Under the pieces are notes generated by a model that saw only the letters and a list, made by a program, of their open reading frames with translations, was not told the DNA's origin and did no database searches. Below are positions 26,342 through 35,112 of a stretch of 64,000 bases of DNA, piece by piece (the first letter of the stretch is position 1; every line of letters begins with the position of its first letter). Location: the NCBI GenBank assembly GCA_000153745.1, contig DS022282.1, forward strand, positions 416,027-480,026, in the 5' to 3' direction. This stretch comes from Rhodobacterales bacterium HTCC2255 (GTDB lineage: Bacteria > Pseudomonadota > Alphaproteobacteria > Rhodobacterales > Rhodobacteraceae). Position numbers and translations under genes: made by a program.

Positions 26342-27856
26342 TCAATCTCCGTCTGCGACCCTATTTGCCTTAATTTTTGCCTGTTTTGACCTAATACTAG
26401 GTAATAAAATCAATGAAACTGCTAAAGCTAATAAAATCATTGTCATTGGCCTTGCTGTAATAAAAGCTACACCATCATATAATTGCATTGATCGTGCAAA
26501 ATTATCTTCAAGCATTCCACCTAGAATAAAACCTATCAATAATGGCGCCAGTGGATAATCAGCAAATTTCAGTGCAGTTGCACAAACACCTAACCCTACC
26601 AATATTAATAATTCTGTTGCATTATTTTGCCCAATATATGCTCCCATTAGCGTAAAGAATAAAATATATGGAATAAGATAATTTCGTGGAATAGTTAATA
26701 TTTTGGCAATATACGGAATTAAAGGTAAATTAAGGACTAGTAGCACAATATTACCAATATACATTGAAATTATAACTGCCCAAAATATTTGAGGCTCATC
26801 AATCATTAACCTTGGACCAGGCGTTACATTTAATGCAATTAATGCACCCAAAAGAATAGCAGTTGTTCCAGATCCAGGTATCCCAAGTGTCAAAAGTGGA
26901 ACAAATGATCCAGTACATGCTGCATTATTTGCTGTTTCGGGGGCCGCCAAACCTTTTATAGAACCTTTTCCAAATTCTTTTTGCTCTCCTTTTGGCGCAA
27001 TATTACGTTCAACTGCATATCCGAGAAAACTCGCAATTGTCGCTCCAGCTCCTGGCAAAACACCAATAAAGAACCCTTGAATAGACTGCCTACCAATAAC
27101 TGGCGCAATAGATTTTGCTTCTTGCCGAGTTATGCTTAGCCCTTTAATTTCTTCACTTTTTCCTGAACCTGGTTTAGGGGGATTTAAAACAAGAAAAAGA
27201 GCTTCTGGTAAAGCAAACATTGCCATAGCTAATGTTACAAAGCTTAAACCTGATTGAAGATCCATAATTCCCATTGTAAAACGAGGTAAACTGAACATTG
27301 TTCCCTCACCTACTGTACCCAGCATCAAGCCAACTACAGTCATCAGCAATGCTTTGGCGACTTGCCCAGTACCGGCGAACGCCGCAATTGCCGAGAGGCC
27401 CACAACCATTAAGGCAAAATATTCAGCAGAATGAAATAATAATGCAACAGATGAAAGTGCTGGAGCAAAAACCATAAGTAAAACAGCTCCTATAGTTCCA
27501 CCACAAAAGCTTGCTATTGCTGCAACCGTTAGTGCTTTTCCAGCTTGGCCTTTTTTTGCCATTGGATAGCCATCAAAACTAGTTGCAACTGTACCTGCTA
27601 CACCTGGAGCATTTAATAAAATAGATGATGTTGAACCACCAAAGATTGCACCATAATATACTCCAGCAAGTAAAATAATTGCAGCAGCAGGATCTCCCAT
27701 CGATATCGCAACTGGTATCATTATTGCAATTATAGACATTGGCCCTAAGCCTGGAAGCATGCCAATAAAAGTACCTATCAAACATCCACCGATTACCATC
27801 AATAACATCTGAATAGAAAAAGCCGTTTGTAAACCTAAAAGAATACCATCTAACAT
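26342..27856 (-). CDS. tctA: Tripartite tricarboxylate transporter, large membrane subunit
   Basis: A 504-residue protein with about twelve membrane segments. TctA signatures are present: the PGLGPMSIIAIMIP loop near residues 35-48, LLNAPGVAGTVATSFDGYPMAKKGQAGKAL near 79-108 and GIPGSGTTAILLGAL in the second half. I chose the ATG at 27854-27856, with GGAG six bases upstream, over an earlier TTG. It lies one base after tctB and is the last gene of tctCBA. The family imports citrate, tartrate, terephthalate and other carboxylates by proton or sodium symport; the substrate here is unknown. Confidence 0.94.
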   Translation of the reverse strand: MLDGILLGLQTAFSIQMLLMVIGGCLIGTFIGMLPGLGPMSIIAIMIPVAISMGDPAAAIILLAGVYYGAIFGGSTSSILLNAPGVAGTVATSFDGYPMAKKGQAGKALTVAAIASFCGGTIGAVLLMVFAPALSSVALLFHSAEYFALMVVGLSAIAAFAGTGQVAKALLMTVVGLMLGTVGEGTMFSLPRFTMGIMDLQSGLSFVTLAMAMFALPEALFLVLNPPKPGSGKSEEIKGLSITRQEAKSIAPVIGRQSIQGFFIGVLPGAGATIASFLGYAVERNIAPKGEQKEFGKGSIKGLAAPETANNAACTGSFVPLLTLGIPGSGTTAILLGALIALNVTPGPRLMIDEPQIFWAVIISMYIGNIVLLVLNLPLIPYIAKILTIPRNYLIPYILFFTLMGAYIGQNNATELLILVGLGVCATALKFADYPLAPLLIGFILGGMLEDNFARSMQLYDGVAFITARPMTMILLALAVSLILLPSIRSKQAKIKANRVADGD

Positions 27857-27857
27857 A

Positions 27858-28340
27858 TCATACTCCAAACCAAGCAGGATATGGACGCATGTAAATGCCT
27901 AATACTTCCTGAACTAGATACCACACAAAAAATGTTGATATTAATGCGATTGGTATCATCATATACCACTTTCGCTCACCTAAAATCACACTTCCTAAAA
28001 TTAAGAAAAATCCTGTAGAAATCATAAAACCTGCAGGACGCAATAACAGCGCATAAACAATCATTAATGAGAGTAATAATATCGCTTGTCCTACTTTATA
28101 TTCATGTAAACGGCGATAATCGATATCTAAAACCTTGTCTTCTTTTTTTTCAACACCAAAAAGTATAAAAAAAGACGCTGTTGCACCCAAAACAGATAAG
28201 ATTTTTGGAAAAGTGCTTGGCCAAATAGGATTTCTCTTCATAAAAGGGGCAAGTCCGACATCCATAGTAAACCACGCTGTATATCCGTAGATTAAACAAA
28301 ACCCTAATATAATCAATGCTATCCAACGATCAAGCGCCAT
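27858..28340 (-). CDS. tctB: Tripartite tricarboxylate transporter, small membrane subunit
   Basis: This 160-residue protein has four predicted membrane helices, the size and layout of TctB. A cytoplasmic lysine- and glutamate-rich loop (EKKEDKVLDIDYRR, near residues 65-78) splits the pairs of helices. TctB is poorly conserved in sequence, so the call rests on topology and on its place between tctC and tctA. A stem-loop separates it from tctC upstream. Confidence 0.9.
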   Translation of the reverse strand: MALDRWIALIILGFCLIYGYTAWFTMDVGLAPFMKRNPIWPSTFPKILSVLGATASFFILFGVEKKEDKVLDIDYRRLHEYKVGQAILLLSLMIVYALLLRPAGFMISTGFFLILGSVILGERKWYMMIPIALISTFFVWYLVQEVLGIYMRPYPAWFGV

Positions 28341-28361
28341 GTAACGTCCTAACTAAATAAC

Positions 28362-28387
28362 TGGCAAAGCGGTAACCCGCTTTGCCA
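28362..28387 (-). terminator. Intercistronic stem-loop between tctC and tctB
   Basis: Arms 28362-28372 and 28377-28387 form an 11-bp perfect stem with a TAAC loop. It lies just after the tctC stop, again between a binding-protein gene and its membrane genes. Confidence 0.72.
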
Positions 28388-28395
28388 AGAGTAAA

Positions 28396-29379
28396 TTATA
28401 AGAAACCAAGTTTTCTCATTAAATCACCAATAACCTGTTCCTGAGCTTCAAGGAAAACCCTAAAGTCATCGCCAGAGTTATGAATGTTAACCCAACCATT
28501 TCTAGCCCGTACAGTTTCCCATTCAGGTGTTGCATACATCTTTTCAATCGCGTCTTGGTACATAGCAGTTTTATCAGCTGGTAGCCCCGGAGCACCAAAA
28601 AAACCACGCCAGTTAACAAAAGATGTATCTATTCCTTGCTCTTTCATTGTTTTCGCATCAGGTGCAGCACTCACACGATCGTCTGATGTAACTCCAATAA
28701 TCTTAACTTCTCCAGCATTTGCTAAGTCGACAGCTTCAGAGAACCCAGTTGAAAGAGCGGCTATTTCACCTGACAATAATGCTGCCATAGCTTTACCACC
28801 CGCATCATATGGAATATATTTCACTCCAAGAGCATCTTTACCAGCTGCTTCCATTACCATAGCAGCAACTAAATGATCCATTCCGCCTGGAACTGAACCA
28901 CCGCCGATTGCAGTGCCTGATGTATCCGCTTCATATGCAGAGATCAGATCAGCCATTGAGTTAATTGGGCTATCTTTTCCAACTACCATAGCTGCATAGT
29001 CACCTATTGTTCCAGAAACTAATGTTAAATCACGAAAATTATGTGGAAAAACACCAGTAAGTGAACGGATCACTATTGGTGTTGAATTTACCATTAATGT
29101 TCCATGATTACTGTCAGCATTTTCAATTAAGTAACCAATGGCTTTACCACCACCACCACCAGACATGTTTTCGAAAGATGCTGAACCAACTAAACCGGCA
29201 TTTGTTAATGCTTCGCCAGTACCACGGGCTGTACCATCCCAGCCTCCTCCTGCACCACCAGGAATTAAGAAATGAATACTTTCAAGAACCTTATGGCCAT
29301 CTGCTAAAACAGGTGCACCAAAACTTAGTACTGCAACAGCACCAGCTAAGATAGCTCTTCTACCTAAATTAAATGTCAT
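28396..29379 (-). CDS. tctC: Tripartite tricarboxylate transporter, periplasmic binding subunit
   Basis: A 327-residue periplasmic binding protein (TctC/BUG family). The N terminus NLGRRAILAGAVAVLSFGAPVLA contains a twin-arginine-like pair before a hydrophobic core, so export could be by Sec or Tat. The mature protein shows the IPGGAGGGWDGTARG segment near residues 40-54 that forms the carboxylate-binding loop. The ATG at 29377-29379 has a GGGAGG site eight bases upstream; an earlier in-frame ATG at 29430 lacks one. Divergent from tctD across a tandem repeat. Confidence 0.93.
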   Translation of the reverse strand: MTFNLGRRAILAGAVAVLSFGAPVLADGHKVLESIHFLIPGGAGGGWDGTARGTGEALTNAGLVGSASFENMSGGGGGKAIGYLIENADSNHGTLMVNSTPIVIRSLTGVFPHNFRDLTLVSGTIGDYAAMVVGKDSPINSMADLISAYEADTSGTAIGGGSVPGGMDHLVAAMVMEAAGKDALGVKYIPYDAGGKAMAALLSGEIAALSTGFSEAVDLANAGEVKIIGVTSDDRVSAAPDAKTMKEQGIDTSFVNWRGFFGAPGLPADKTAMYQDAIEKMYATPEWETVRARNGWVNIHNSGDDFRVFLEAQEQVIGDLMRKLGFL

Positions 29380-29444
29380 TATGTTATCCTCCCATTTGAC
29401 AAGCGGCCTAAAACTGGCCAACTTTGACATCTAATCATTTCAAC

Positions 29445-29462
29445 CTGTCACTAACCTGTCAC
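29445..29462 (+). promoter_or_regulatory. Tandem repeat CTGTCAC-N4-CTGTCAC: Pho-box-like or TctD-binding site
   Basis: Two identical heptamers CTGTCAC are separated by four bases (TAAC), giving an 11-bp repeat period. The same layout defines the PhoB box (CTGTCAT-N4-CTGTCAT) and is general for OmpR-family response regulators. It lies between the divergent tctC and tctD genes, 23 bp upstream of the tctD ATG. Whether PhoB or TctD binds it cannot be told from the sequence alone. Confidence 0.6.
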
Positions 29463-29485
29463 AAAAATAAACGTCTGTAAAAAAA

Positions 29486-30151
29486 ATGAAATATCTCTTG
29501 GTTGAGGACAATCATGAACTAGCAAATGCAATCTGCTCTCGCATTAAGTTAGACGGGCATGTAATTGATCATACAGACAAATTAGAAGATGCAATTGCAT
29601 TTTCTGATACAGGTGAATACGATTTAATATTACTTGATATAATGCTCCCAGATGGTGACGGTAGAAGCTTTCTTAAGCATCACCGAGATCTTAAAAAGGA
29701 TACTCCTATAATTGTTTTAACTGCTCGATCGCAGGTATCTGACAGAATCAGCATTTTGGATTTGGGGGCAGATGACTACGTAACAAAACCGTTTGACCAT
29801 GCAGAATTAGATGCAAGATGCAGAGCAGTTTTGAGAAGAAAATCTGGAGCTACACAACCGATAATCAAATTTGGAGATGTAACATTTAGCCCTCTAGCAG
29901 GACAACTCTCCATCAATGGTAAAATTGTTAACTTAAGGAATAGAGAATTAAGGCTTTTCGAATTATTATTAAACGCCCGCGGTCAAATATTTTCCAAACA
30001 AAAACTTGTGGATAGATTATTTGCATTTGACGAAGATGTCTCTGATAACGCAATTGAGGTATATGTGGGAAGACTTCGCAAACACCTTGAAAGTACATCA
30101 TTAAAAATCAGCACACATAGAGGATTAGGATATAGGTTAGATAATGACTAG
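29486..30151 (+). CDS. tctD: OmpR-family response regulator, TctD type
   Basis: A 221-residue response regulator. The receiver domain has the acidic pocket VEDNHE at residues 6-11, the phospho-acceptor D51 in LLLDIMLPDGDG and the lysine of VTKPFDH near residue 101. The C-terminal winged helix ends with the family sequence ISTHRGLGYRLDN. It is the first gene of a plus-strand operon with the sensor kinase, which it overlaps by 8 bp, and is divergent from tctCBA. That arrangement is typical of TctD, which activates the divergent tct transporter genes. Confidence 0.92.
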   Translation: MKYLLVEDNHELANAICSRIKLDGHVIDHTDKLEDAIAFSDTGEYDLILLDIMLPDGDGRSFLKHHRDLKKDTPIIVLTARSQVSDRISILDLGADDYVTKPFDHAELDARCRAVLRRKSGATQPIIKFGDVTFSPLAGQLSINGKIVNLRNRELRLFELLLNARGQIFSKQKLVDRLFAFDEDVSDNAIEVYVGRLRKHLESTSLKISTHRGLGYRLDND

Positions 30152-31511
30152 CGAATTAAAAGTCTCTGGCTCACTTCAAAACAGGCTCATGTTTACATTA
30201 ATCAGTGGAGCAGCGGTTCTTGGTATAATATTATTTTTTATTGTACGTGGCTATGCAGCTCAAATTGCTCAAAATGGTCAAGATGACATACTAGAAGCAT
30301 CACTTTCTTCAATACTTGATGCAGTTGTAATTCAGGATGGGTCCGTTGAAGTAGATTTTCCATATGCCTCTTTATCAATGCTTGACACAGAACTAGATGA
30401 TCGAGTTTTCTATTCAATATATAATGATGGTATCCTTATTTCAGGTTATGAAGATTTACCTTTGCCAGAAAAAATTAATACAGAAATTAGTATATTTAAT
30501 ACAATAAAATACAAAGATACCAATGCACGCATAGCCAGTGCAAAACGTATCTTAATTGGAGAAAAAGAACGGATTACAATATCCGTTTCTATAGCGCAGA
30601 CACAAGATGCACTATCTAGAACATTAAATAGAATTTCAAAAAATGTGGCATTATTTGGATCAGGTTTTTTTATTCTTGTTACCCTTTTGTCTTATTGGGC
30701 TACAGCAACAACAATCAGCCCATTAATGCGACTTGCTTCATCAGTAACAAAACGAGGACCTCAGGATCTCAGCCCATTTGAAAAAAAGGTACCTTCGGAA
30801 ATGTATCCTTTAGTTACTTCTTTAAACAAACTGATGACTAGACTTGATCTATCATTAAAACAATCAGAGGACTTTATTGCAGAAGCAGCACATAGAGTGA
30901 GAACACCACTTGCAACAGTTCGTTCCTATGCTGATGCAACACTTCAACGAGTAACCAAAAAAGAAAATCGTGATGCACTTAGATCAATGGTAAGAGCAAT
31001 CGATGAGGCATCCAGAGCCGCTAGCCAACTGTTAGATCATGCAATGATAACGTTTAGATCTGACAATCTACAAAAAGAGCCTATAAATTTAAATGACTTA
31101 GTTCAAAATTTAATTGATAATCTTGCACCCATTGCAGAGATGAAAGATATTGAATTAAAATTCAAACAAGAAGATAAAATTGAACTATTTGGTGACTTTA
31201 TTTTAATACAAAACGCAATTCGCAATTTAATTGATAATGCATTAAAATATTCACCATATGAAGGCATAATAACTGTTTCTATTGGCACAAGTCCTATTTC
31301 TTTTCTTGAAATTCACGATCAAGGACCTGGATTTCCTCCTAAGGATTTAGACAATCTTACAATGCGCTTTACAAGAGGTCAGAATTCAAATGGCATAGTA
31401 GGCTCAGGATTAGGGTTAACAATTGCAAAAGATGTAGCAAATGCCCATGGTGCCAAATTACAACTTTCTAATCATGAAAAAGGTGGTGCATGCGTAACTT
31501 TATTATTTTAA
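30144..31511 (+). CDS. tctE: Sensor histidine kinase, TctE type
   Basis: A 455-residue membrane histidine kinase. Helices near residues 15-36 and 168-186 flank a periplasmic sensor region of about 130 residues. The H-box is EAAHRVRTPLA with H250 as phosphorylation site. The ATPase domain shows the N-box NAIRNLIDNALKYSP, a DQGPGFP G1 box and GSGLGLTIAKDVANAHG. It overlaps the response regulator upstream and the periplasmic protein gene downstream, so all three are probably one transcript. Confidence 0.92.
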   Translation: MTSELKVSGSLQNRLMFTLISGAAVLGIILFFIVRGYAAQIAQNGQDDILEASLSSILDAVVIQDGSVEVDFPYASLSMLDTELDDRVFYSIYNDGILISGYEDLPLPEKINTEISIFNTIKYKDTNARIASAKRILIGEKERITISVSIAQTQDALSRTLNRISKNVALFGSGFFILVTLLSYWATATTISPLMRLASSVTKRGPQDLSPFEKKVPSEMYPLVTSLNKLMTRLDLSLKQSEDFIAEAAHRVRTPLATVRSYADATLQRVTKKENRDALRSMVRAIDEASRAASQLLDHAMITFRSDNLQKEPINLNDLVQNLIDNLAPIAEMKDIELKFKQEDKIELFGDFILIQNAIRNLIDNALKYSPYEGIITVSIGTSPISFLEIHDQGPGFPPKDLDNLTMRFTRGQNSNGIVGSGLGLTIAKDVANAHGAKLQLSNHEKGGACVTLLF

Positions 31512-32488
31512 TTTTTATATTAATCACATCATCCTTAAGCGCGAACGAATGGGAAGATAAAAAAGTATTCTCAAATGGCAAAAACACTAATAGTTTAAGC
31601 ATTTTATCAAGTACTGACACCTCATTCTTTGCACCAATTATCAAAAGTTTTTTAGATAAATATCCAGACATAAAAATTGAATATTTCGTTACTGGAACAG
31701 CATCATTGGATGAAATTTTTAGAAAGTCTCCAGAAAAATATGACATAATAATTTCAAGTGCCATGGACCTACAGTTAAAACTAGTAAATGATGGCTATGC
31801 AAAAAAAATCAATCAGATAGATCATCCTAACTGGGCTAAATGGAGACAAAGTTTATTTGCATTTACTATTGAACCAGCCGCAATTGTACTCAATAAAAAA
31901 GCTTTTAAAAACATAGCAATACCAAAAACACGCCAAGATTTGATCAAGGAACTTAGATCAAGATCAACTTTTTTTAGAAATAAAATTGGAACATATGATG
32001 TTAGAAAATCTGGCCTTGGATACCTTTTTGCTACACAAGATGCACGTACATCAGAAACTTTCTGGAGACTAATGGAAGTTATGGGTGGGCTTGGAACAAA
32101 ACTATATTGCTGCTCTGGCGATATGATAGATGATTTGGTAAGTGGAAAAATTGCTGTAGCATATAATGTATTAGGTAGTTACGCAGAAGCCCGAAAAAAG
32201 AAATCTGATGAAATCGAAATAATACTACCTGCAGACTTTCCCACTAATATGATGCGTACTGCTCTAGTCTCAAATTCATCATCACGCGTGAAAACTTCAG
32301 AGACATTTATTAGACATCTTTTGAATACCCAGACAGAAAAGAATAATGACAAAACGCACTCACTTCCACCTCTTTTCTTAAAGCCAGGCCAACAAACCAT
32401 AATACTTGAACCAGCATTAATGACCTATTTAGATAAATTAAAACGTAAGACTTTCATAAAAGAATGGGAAAGGGCCATAATCCAATAA
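31490..32488 (+). CDS. Periplasmic substrate-binding protein (FbpA-like) in the tctDE operon
   Basis: A 332-residue protein with a short signal peptide ending near residue 18 (SSLSA) and the fold pattern of iron/thiamine-type solute-binding proteins: LSILSSTDTSFFAPIIKSF near 36-54, EYFVTGTASLDEIF and YDIIISSAMDLQLKLV. Its start lies inside the last 22 bases of the kinase gene, and no permease or ATPase follows. It is therefore more likely a periplasmic partner of the sensor than part of a transporter, which is inference from context. A CC pair at LYCCSGD could form a disulfide. Confidence 0.8.
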   Translation: MRNFIILIFILITSSLSANEWEDKKVFSNGKNTNSLSILSSTDTSFFAPIIKSFLDKYPDIKIEYFVTGTASLDEIFRKSPEKYDIIISSAMDLQLKLVNDGYAKKINQIDHPNWAKWRQSLFAFTIEPAAIVLNKKAFKNIAIPKTRQDLIKELRSRSTFFRNKIGTYDVRKSGLGYLFATQDARTSETFWRLMEVMGGLGTKLYCCSGDMIDDLVSGKIAVAYNVLGSYAEARKKKSDEIEIILPADFPTNMMRTALVSNSSSRVKTSETFIRHLLNTQTEKNNDKTHSLPPLFLKPGQQTIILEPALMTYLDKLKRKTFIKEWERAIIQ

Positions 32489-32496
32489 ATTATTAT

Positions 32497-32826
32497 TTAA
32501 AATGATAATATTTGACTTTTGATTTCATCATCCCATCCAATATAAAAATTATTTTTATTTCTAATTATAGGTCGAGCCATCACCTTTGGTTGTGAAGAAA
32601 TCTGCGCGTCTACTTCAGAATTCTTTAGCCAAACATTTAACGATCTATAATCATTTGATTTACGATCAACCAATCTATCACCAAACTCATTAATTAGCTC
32701 ATTTAGCTCTACATCATTCAGCGGATTGGAACGAATATCACGAAAGGAAATACTTTTTCCGTTATCTTCAAGTGTTTTTTTCGCCCTTTGACAAAGTGGA
32801 CAAGTTTCTAAACCATAAATTATCAT
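32497..32826 (-). CDS. ArsC/Spx-family thioredoxin-fold protein (YffB-like)
   Basis: A 109-residue protein of the ArsC family. The N terminus is YGLETCPLCQRAKKTLEDNG, with a CPLC pair in the place of the CX2C or single catalytic Cys. The second half has FRDIRSNPL and the conserved Arg in PKVMARPII, which resembles YffB/Spx proteins more than true arsenate reductases. The ATG at 32826 has GGGG upstream; a TTG four codons earlier is not preferred. It ends a minus-strand set with rmuC and the GST gene. Its role is probably redox related, not proven arsenate reduction. Confidence 0.75.
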   Translation of the reverse strand: MIIYGLETCPLCQRAKKTLEDNGKSISFRDIRSNPLNDVELNELINEFGDRLVDRKSNDYRSLNVWLKNSEVDAQISSQPKVMARPIIRNKNNFYIGWDDEIKSQILSF

Positions 32827-32852
32827 TTCATTCCCCAATTTCTAATAAAAAT

Positions 32853-33491
32853 CTAAATCTTTGGTATTTCATTCACAAACTTAGGAATTGAATAACCTTT
32901 TTGTACAGCTGGCCTATTAGAAATTCTGATATACCAATCCTTAATATTTGGATATAAATTGAGATCAATTTCTTGCCATTCAAATCTAGAAACCCAGGGC
33001 CAACAAGACATATCGGCAATGGAATAAGTCCCTTTATTTTCTCCAGCTATATAGTCCCGATCTTTTAATTGTTTTTCAAGCACACTGTAAAGTCGTAGAG
33101 CTTCTTCATAATAGCGTTTCTCGCTATATTCTGACTGTCCTTTATTGTACTTAACGAAATGATGAACCTGCCCTAGCATCGGCCCAAAACCAGCCATTTG
33201 CCACATAAGCCATTCTACCATTCGCCAATATTCATTTCCTTCACACTGAAATTTTCCATATTTATTAGATAAGTATAACATGATGGCACCAGTTTCCATC
33301 ATTTCAACTCCTGTTTCCCTATCAACTATTGCAGGTATTTTATTGTTTGGCGAAATTTTAATGAATTCAGGTGCAAACTGTTCATCTTTAGATAAATCAA
33401 TTGAATGCACCTCATATGGAACGCCAAGTTCTTCTAGTAAAATTGAAACTTTTCGCCCATTTGGCGTAGTCCACGTGTATAAATCTATCAT
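32853..33491 (-). CDS. Glutathione S-transferase family protein (nu class, YfcG-like)
   Basis: A 212-residue GST-fold protein. The N terminus IDLYTWTTPNGRKVSILLEELG matches the YfcG/YghU/Ure2p-like group, in which T-P-N-G replaces the catalytic Cys or Tyr. The thioredoxin-like domain includes NNKIPAIVDRETG near residues 48-60 and the ETGAIMLYLSNKYG glutathione-binding segment. The all-helical C-terminal domain appears complete. These proteins act as glutathione-dependent disulfide reductases. It lies between rmuC and the ArsC-like gene. Confidence 0.88.
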   Translation of the reverse strand: MIDLYTWTTPNGRKVSILLEELGVPYEVHSIDLSKDEQFAPEFIKISPNNKIPAIVDRETGVEMMETGAIMLYLSNKYGKFQCEGNEYWRMVEWLMWQMAGFGPMLGQVHHFVKYNKGQSEYSEKRYYEEALRLYSVLEKQLKDRDYIAGENKGTYSIADMSCWPWVSRFEWQEIDLNLYPNIKDWYIRISNRPAVQKGYSIPKFVNEIPKI

Positions 33492-33514
33492 TTTTATTTT
33501 TTCTCTGAGTTATT

Positions 33515-34738
33515 TTAGTTTTTTAAATTGTCATCAAGATTTTCAATTTCTTCAGTATTTTCAAAATCCGTATCTATGGATTTGGAGGTTTTTGCACCAA
33601 GTGTTTTTAAGTTTTCCACTTGTGAAAGTACGTTTCCACGGCCTTTTGAAAATTGATTAAATGCTGTATCATAACTGTCCTGTGCTTGGGTTAATCTCTC
33701 CCCAACCTTTTCCATATTAAGAACAAATCCACTGACTTTATCATAAAGCTTCCCAGCCCTATCAGCTATTAGTTCCGCATTTTTATTTCTACGTTCAACA
33801 TCCCATACATTTGAGATCGTTTTTAATGCCATCATTAAAGTTGTGGGGGTTGCTATCGTTATATTTTTTTCCATAGCATATTCAGTTATCCTACCATCCA
33901 TTCGTAATGCTTCTGAAAGTGCACCCTCAATTGGGATAAAAAGAATTACGTAATCTACAGATGAATTTTCTGCAAATTGGTAACCTTTGGCAGAAAGGCC
34001 GTTGATATGATTTCTGATTGAAACAATATGTCTTTTTTGGGCTTCAATAGTATCAATTTCATTTTCAGAATTTACAGCGTCAGTATATGCAACAAGAGAA
34101 ACTTTGCTGTCGATTACTAAAGTCTTTCCACCTGGTAAGTTAACCACAACATCTGGCCTTAATCGCTCTCCATCTTCATTTTTCCTGTGTGCTTGTATCT
34201 CATACTCTTCTCCAACCCTTAATCCTGATTTTTCAAGAATACTTTCTAGTATCATTTCACCCCAAGCACCCTGCATTTGGCTATCACCTTTAAGGGCTTT
34301 TGAAAGTTCCAATGCATTCTGAGATATTTGATCAGATTTCTTTGAAAGTTGGTTAATCTCTGCCTTCAATCGCTCTCTATCTTTAACGGTTTCCTCATGG
34401 ACTTGACGCAATTCTTTTTCAAAGTGACCCACATGTTCTTTTAAAGGCAATAAGGTAGCTTCTAATTTTTCTATATTAGACTTAGAAAAACTTTCGCCCT
34501 GCAATTGTAGTGCCTCGCTGGCTAACTCTTTGAACTTAGATTCCATATCTTTTCTAAATTGAGTTAAAATTTCGATTTTTTCATCTGAAGACTTACGTTC
34601 CGCAAGACCTTGAGCAATTAACTCTGAGACCTTGTTTGATAAATTTGTTTTTTCTTCATTTTCAAGGTCTAATTTACCTCGTAATTTTGACAAATCTTGA
34701 TTTAGACGATCAACTTCTTTTTTACGTTCATCCGCCAA
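33515..34738 (-). CDS. rmuC: RmuC-family DNA recombination protein, main body
   Basis: A 407-residue reading frame from a TTG at 34736-34738. It has a coiled coil over about residues 1-150 and the RmuC nuclease-like core: LKGDSQMQGAWGEMILESILEKSGL near 150-174, RPDVVVNLPGGKTLVIDSKVSLVAY and FIPIEGALSEAL. RmuC limits inversion at short repeats in E. coli. The open frame runs back to a TAG at 34772-34774, and the expected N-terminal membrane anchor is encoded just upstream in another frame (34761-34919). No ribosome site precedes the TTG, so the true gene is probably one frame with an indel. The body itself is intact. Confidence 0.85.
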   Translation of the reverse strand: MADERKKEVDRLNQDLSKLRGKLDLENEEKTNLSNKVSELIAQGLAERKSSDEKIEILTQFRKDMESKFKELASEALQLQGESFSKSNIEKLEATLLPLKEHVGHFEKELRQVHEETVKDRERLKAEINQLSKKSDQISQNALELSKALKGDSQMQGAWGEMILESILEKSGLRVGEEYEIQAHRKNEDGERLRPDVVVNLPGGKTLVIDSKVSLVAYTDAVNSENEIDTIEAQKRHIVSIRNHINGLSAKGYQFAENSSVDYVILFIPIEGALSEALRMDGRITEYAMEKNITIATPTTLMMALKTISNVWDVERRNKNAELIADRAGKLYDKVSGFVLNMEKVGERLTQAQDSYDTAFNQFSKGRGNVLSQVENLKTLGAKTSKSIDTDFENTEEIENLDDNLKN

Positions 34739-34760
34739 AGCAGTAAACTTTGCAGCATCT

Positions 34761-34919
34761 TTACGGATGCTCTATTTCAGATTCTAATATTTTTATTTTA
34801 TTTTCGGACCCAGATAAGTCATTATCTGAAGGCGATACCTTTCTTCGATTAGAAAATAAAATTAATATTCCTAAGAAAGCAAATCCAATTATATAGAAGT
34901 TTTCTAGCAAAATACTCAT
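34761..34919 (-). pseudogene. rmuC: Displaced 5' end of rmuC (membrane anchor), frameshifted from the body
   Basis: Starting from the ATG at 34917-34919, 52 codons encode a hydrophobic helix (residues 8-22) followed by a charged KIKILESEIE helix start, then stop at 34761-34763. RmuC proteins normally begin with exactly such an anchor leading into the coiled coil. Skipping one base near 34769 joins ESEIE to IRKDAAKF and the rest of rmuC with the heptad pattern continuing. This may be a real frameshift, a sequencing or assembly error, or rarely a recoding site. Confidence 0.65.
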
Positions 34920-35078
34920 TAATAAACTTTCTTGATTAATGCTGAAATTATTATCATCAAAAGTAATTAAACAGCTTTCAATCGATATAGTAAACTAATC
35001 TTATGAAGGTTTCTCAATTAAGCTATTAAATGTTAAGTTTAGTAATTTAAGTTTTTTGAAAATATTATTGAATTGAAG

Positions 35079-35104
35079 TGGAAAGCAGGTTTCCCTGCTT
35101 TCCA
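35079..35104 (-). terminator. Terminator at the end of the pyrimidine importer operon
   Basis: The arms 35079-35089 and 35094-35104 form an 11-bp stem with a TTTC loop, 8 bp after the stop of the last gene of the operon. The plus-strand flank has an AAAATTTT run on the coding-proximal side rather than a clean U-tract downstream. It is well placed as an operon terminator. Confidence 0.65.
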
Positions 35105-35112
35105 AAATTTTA

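Noticed and set aside
32497-32826. Arsenate reductase
   Set aside because: The protein has the ArsC fold but its motifs are closer to YffB/Spx and no ars genes are nearby.
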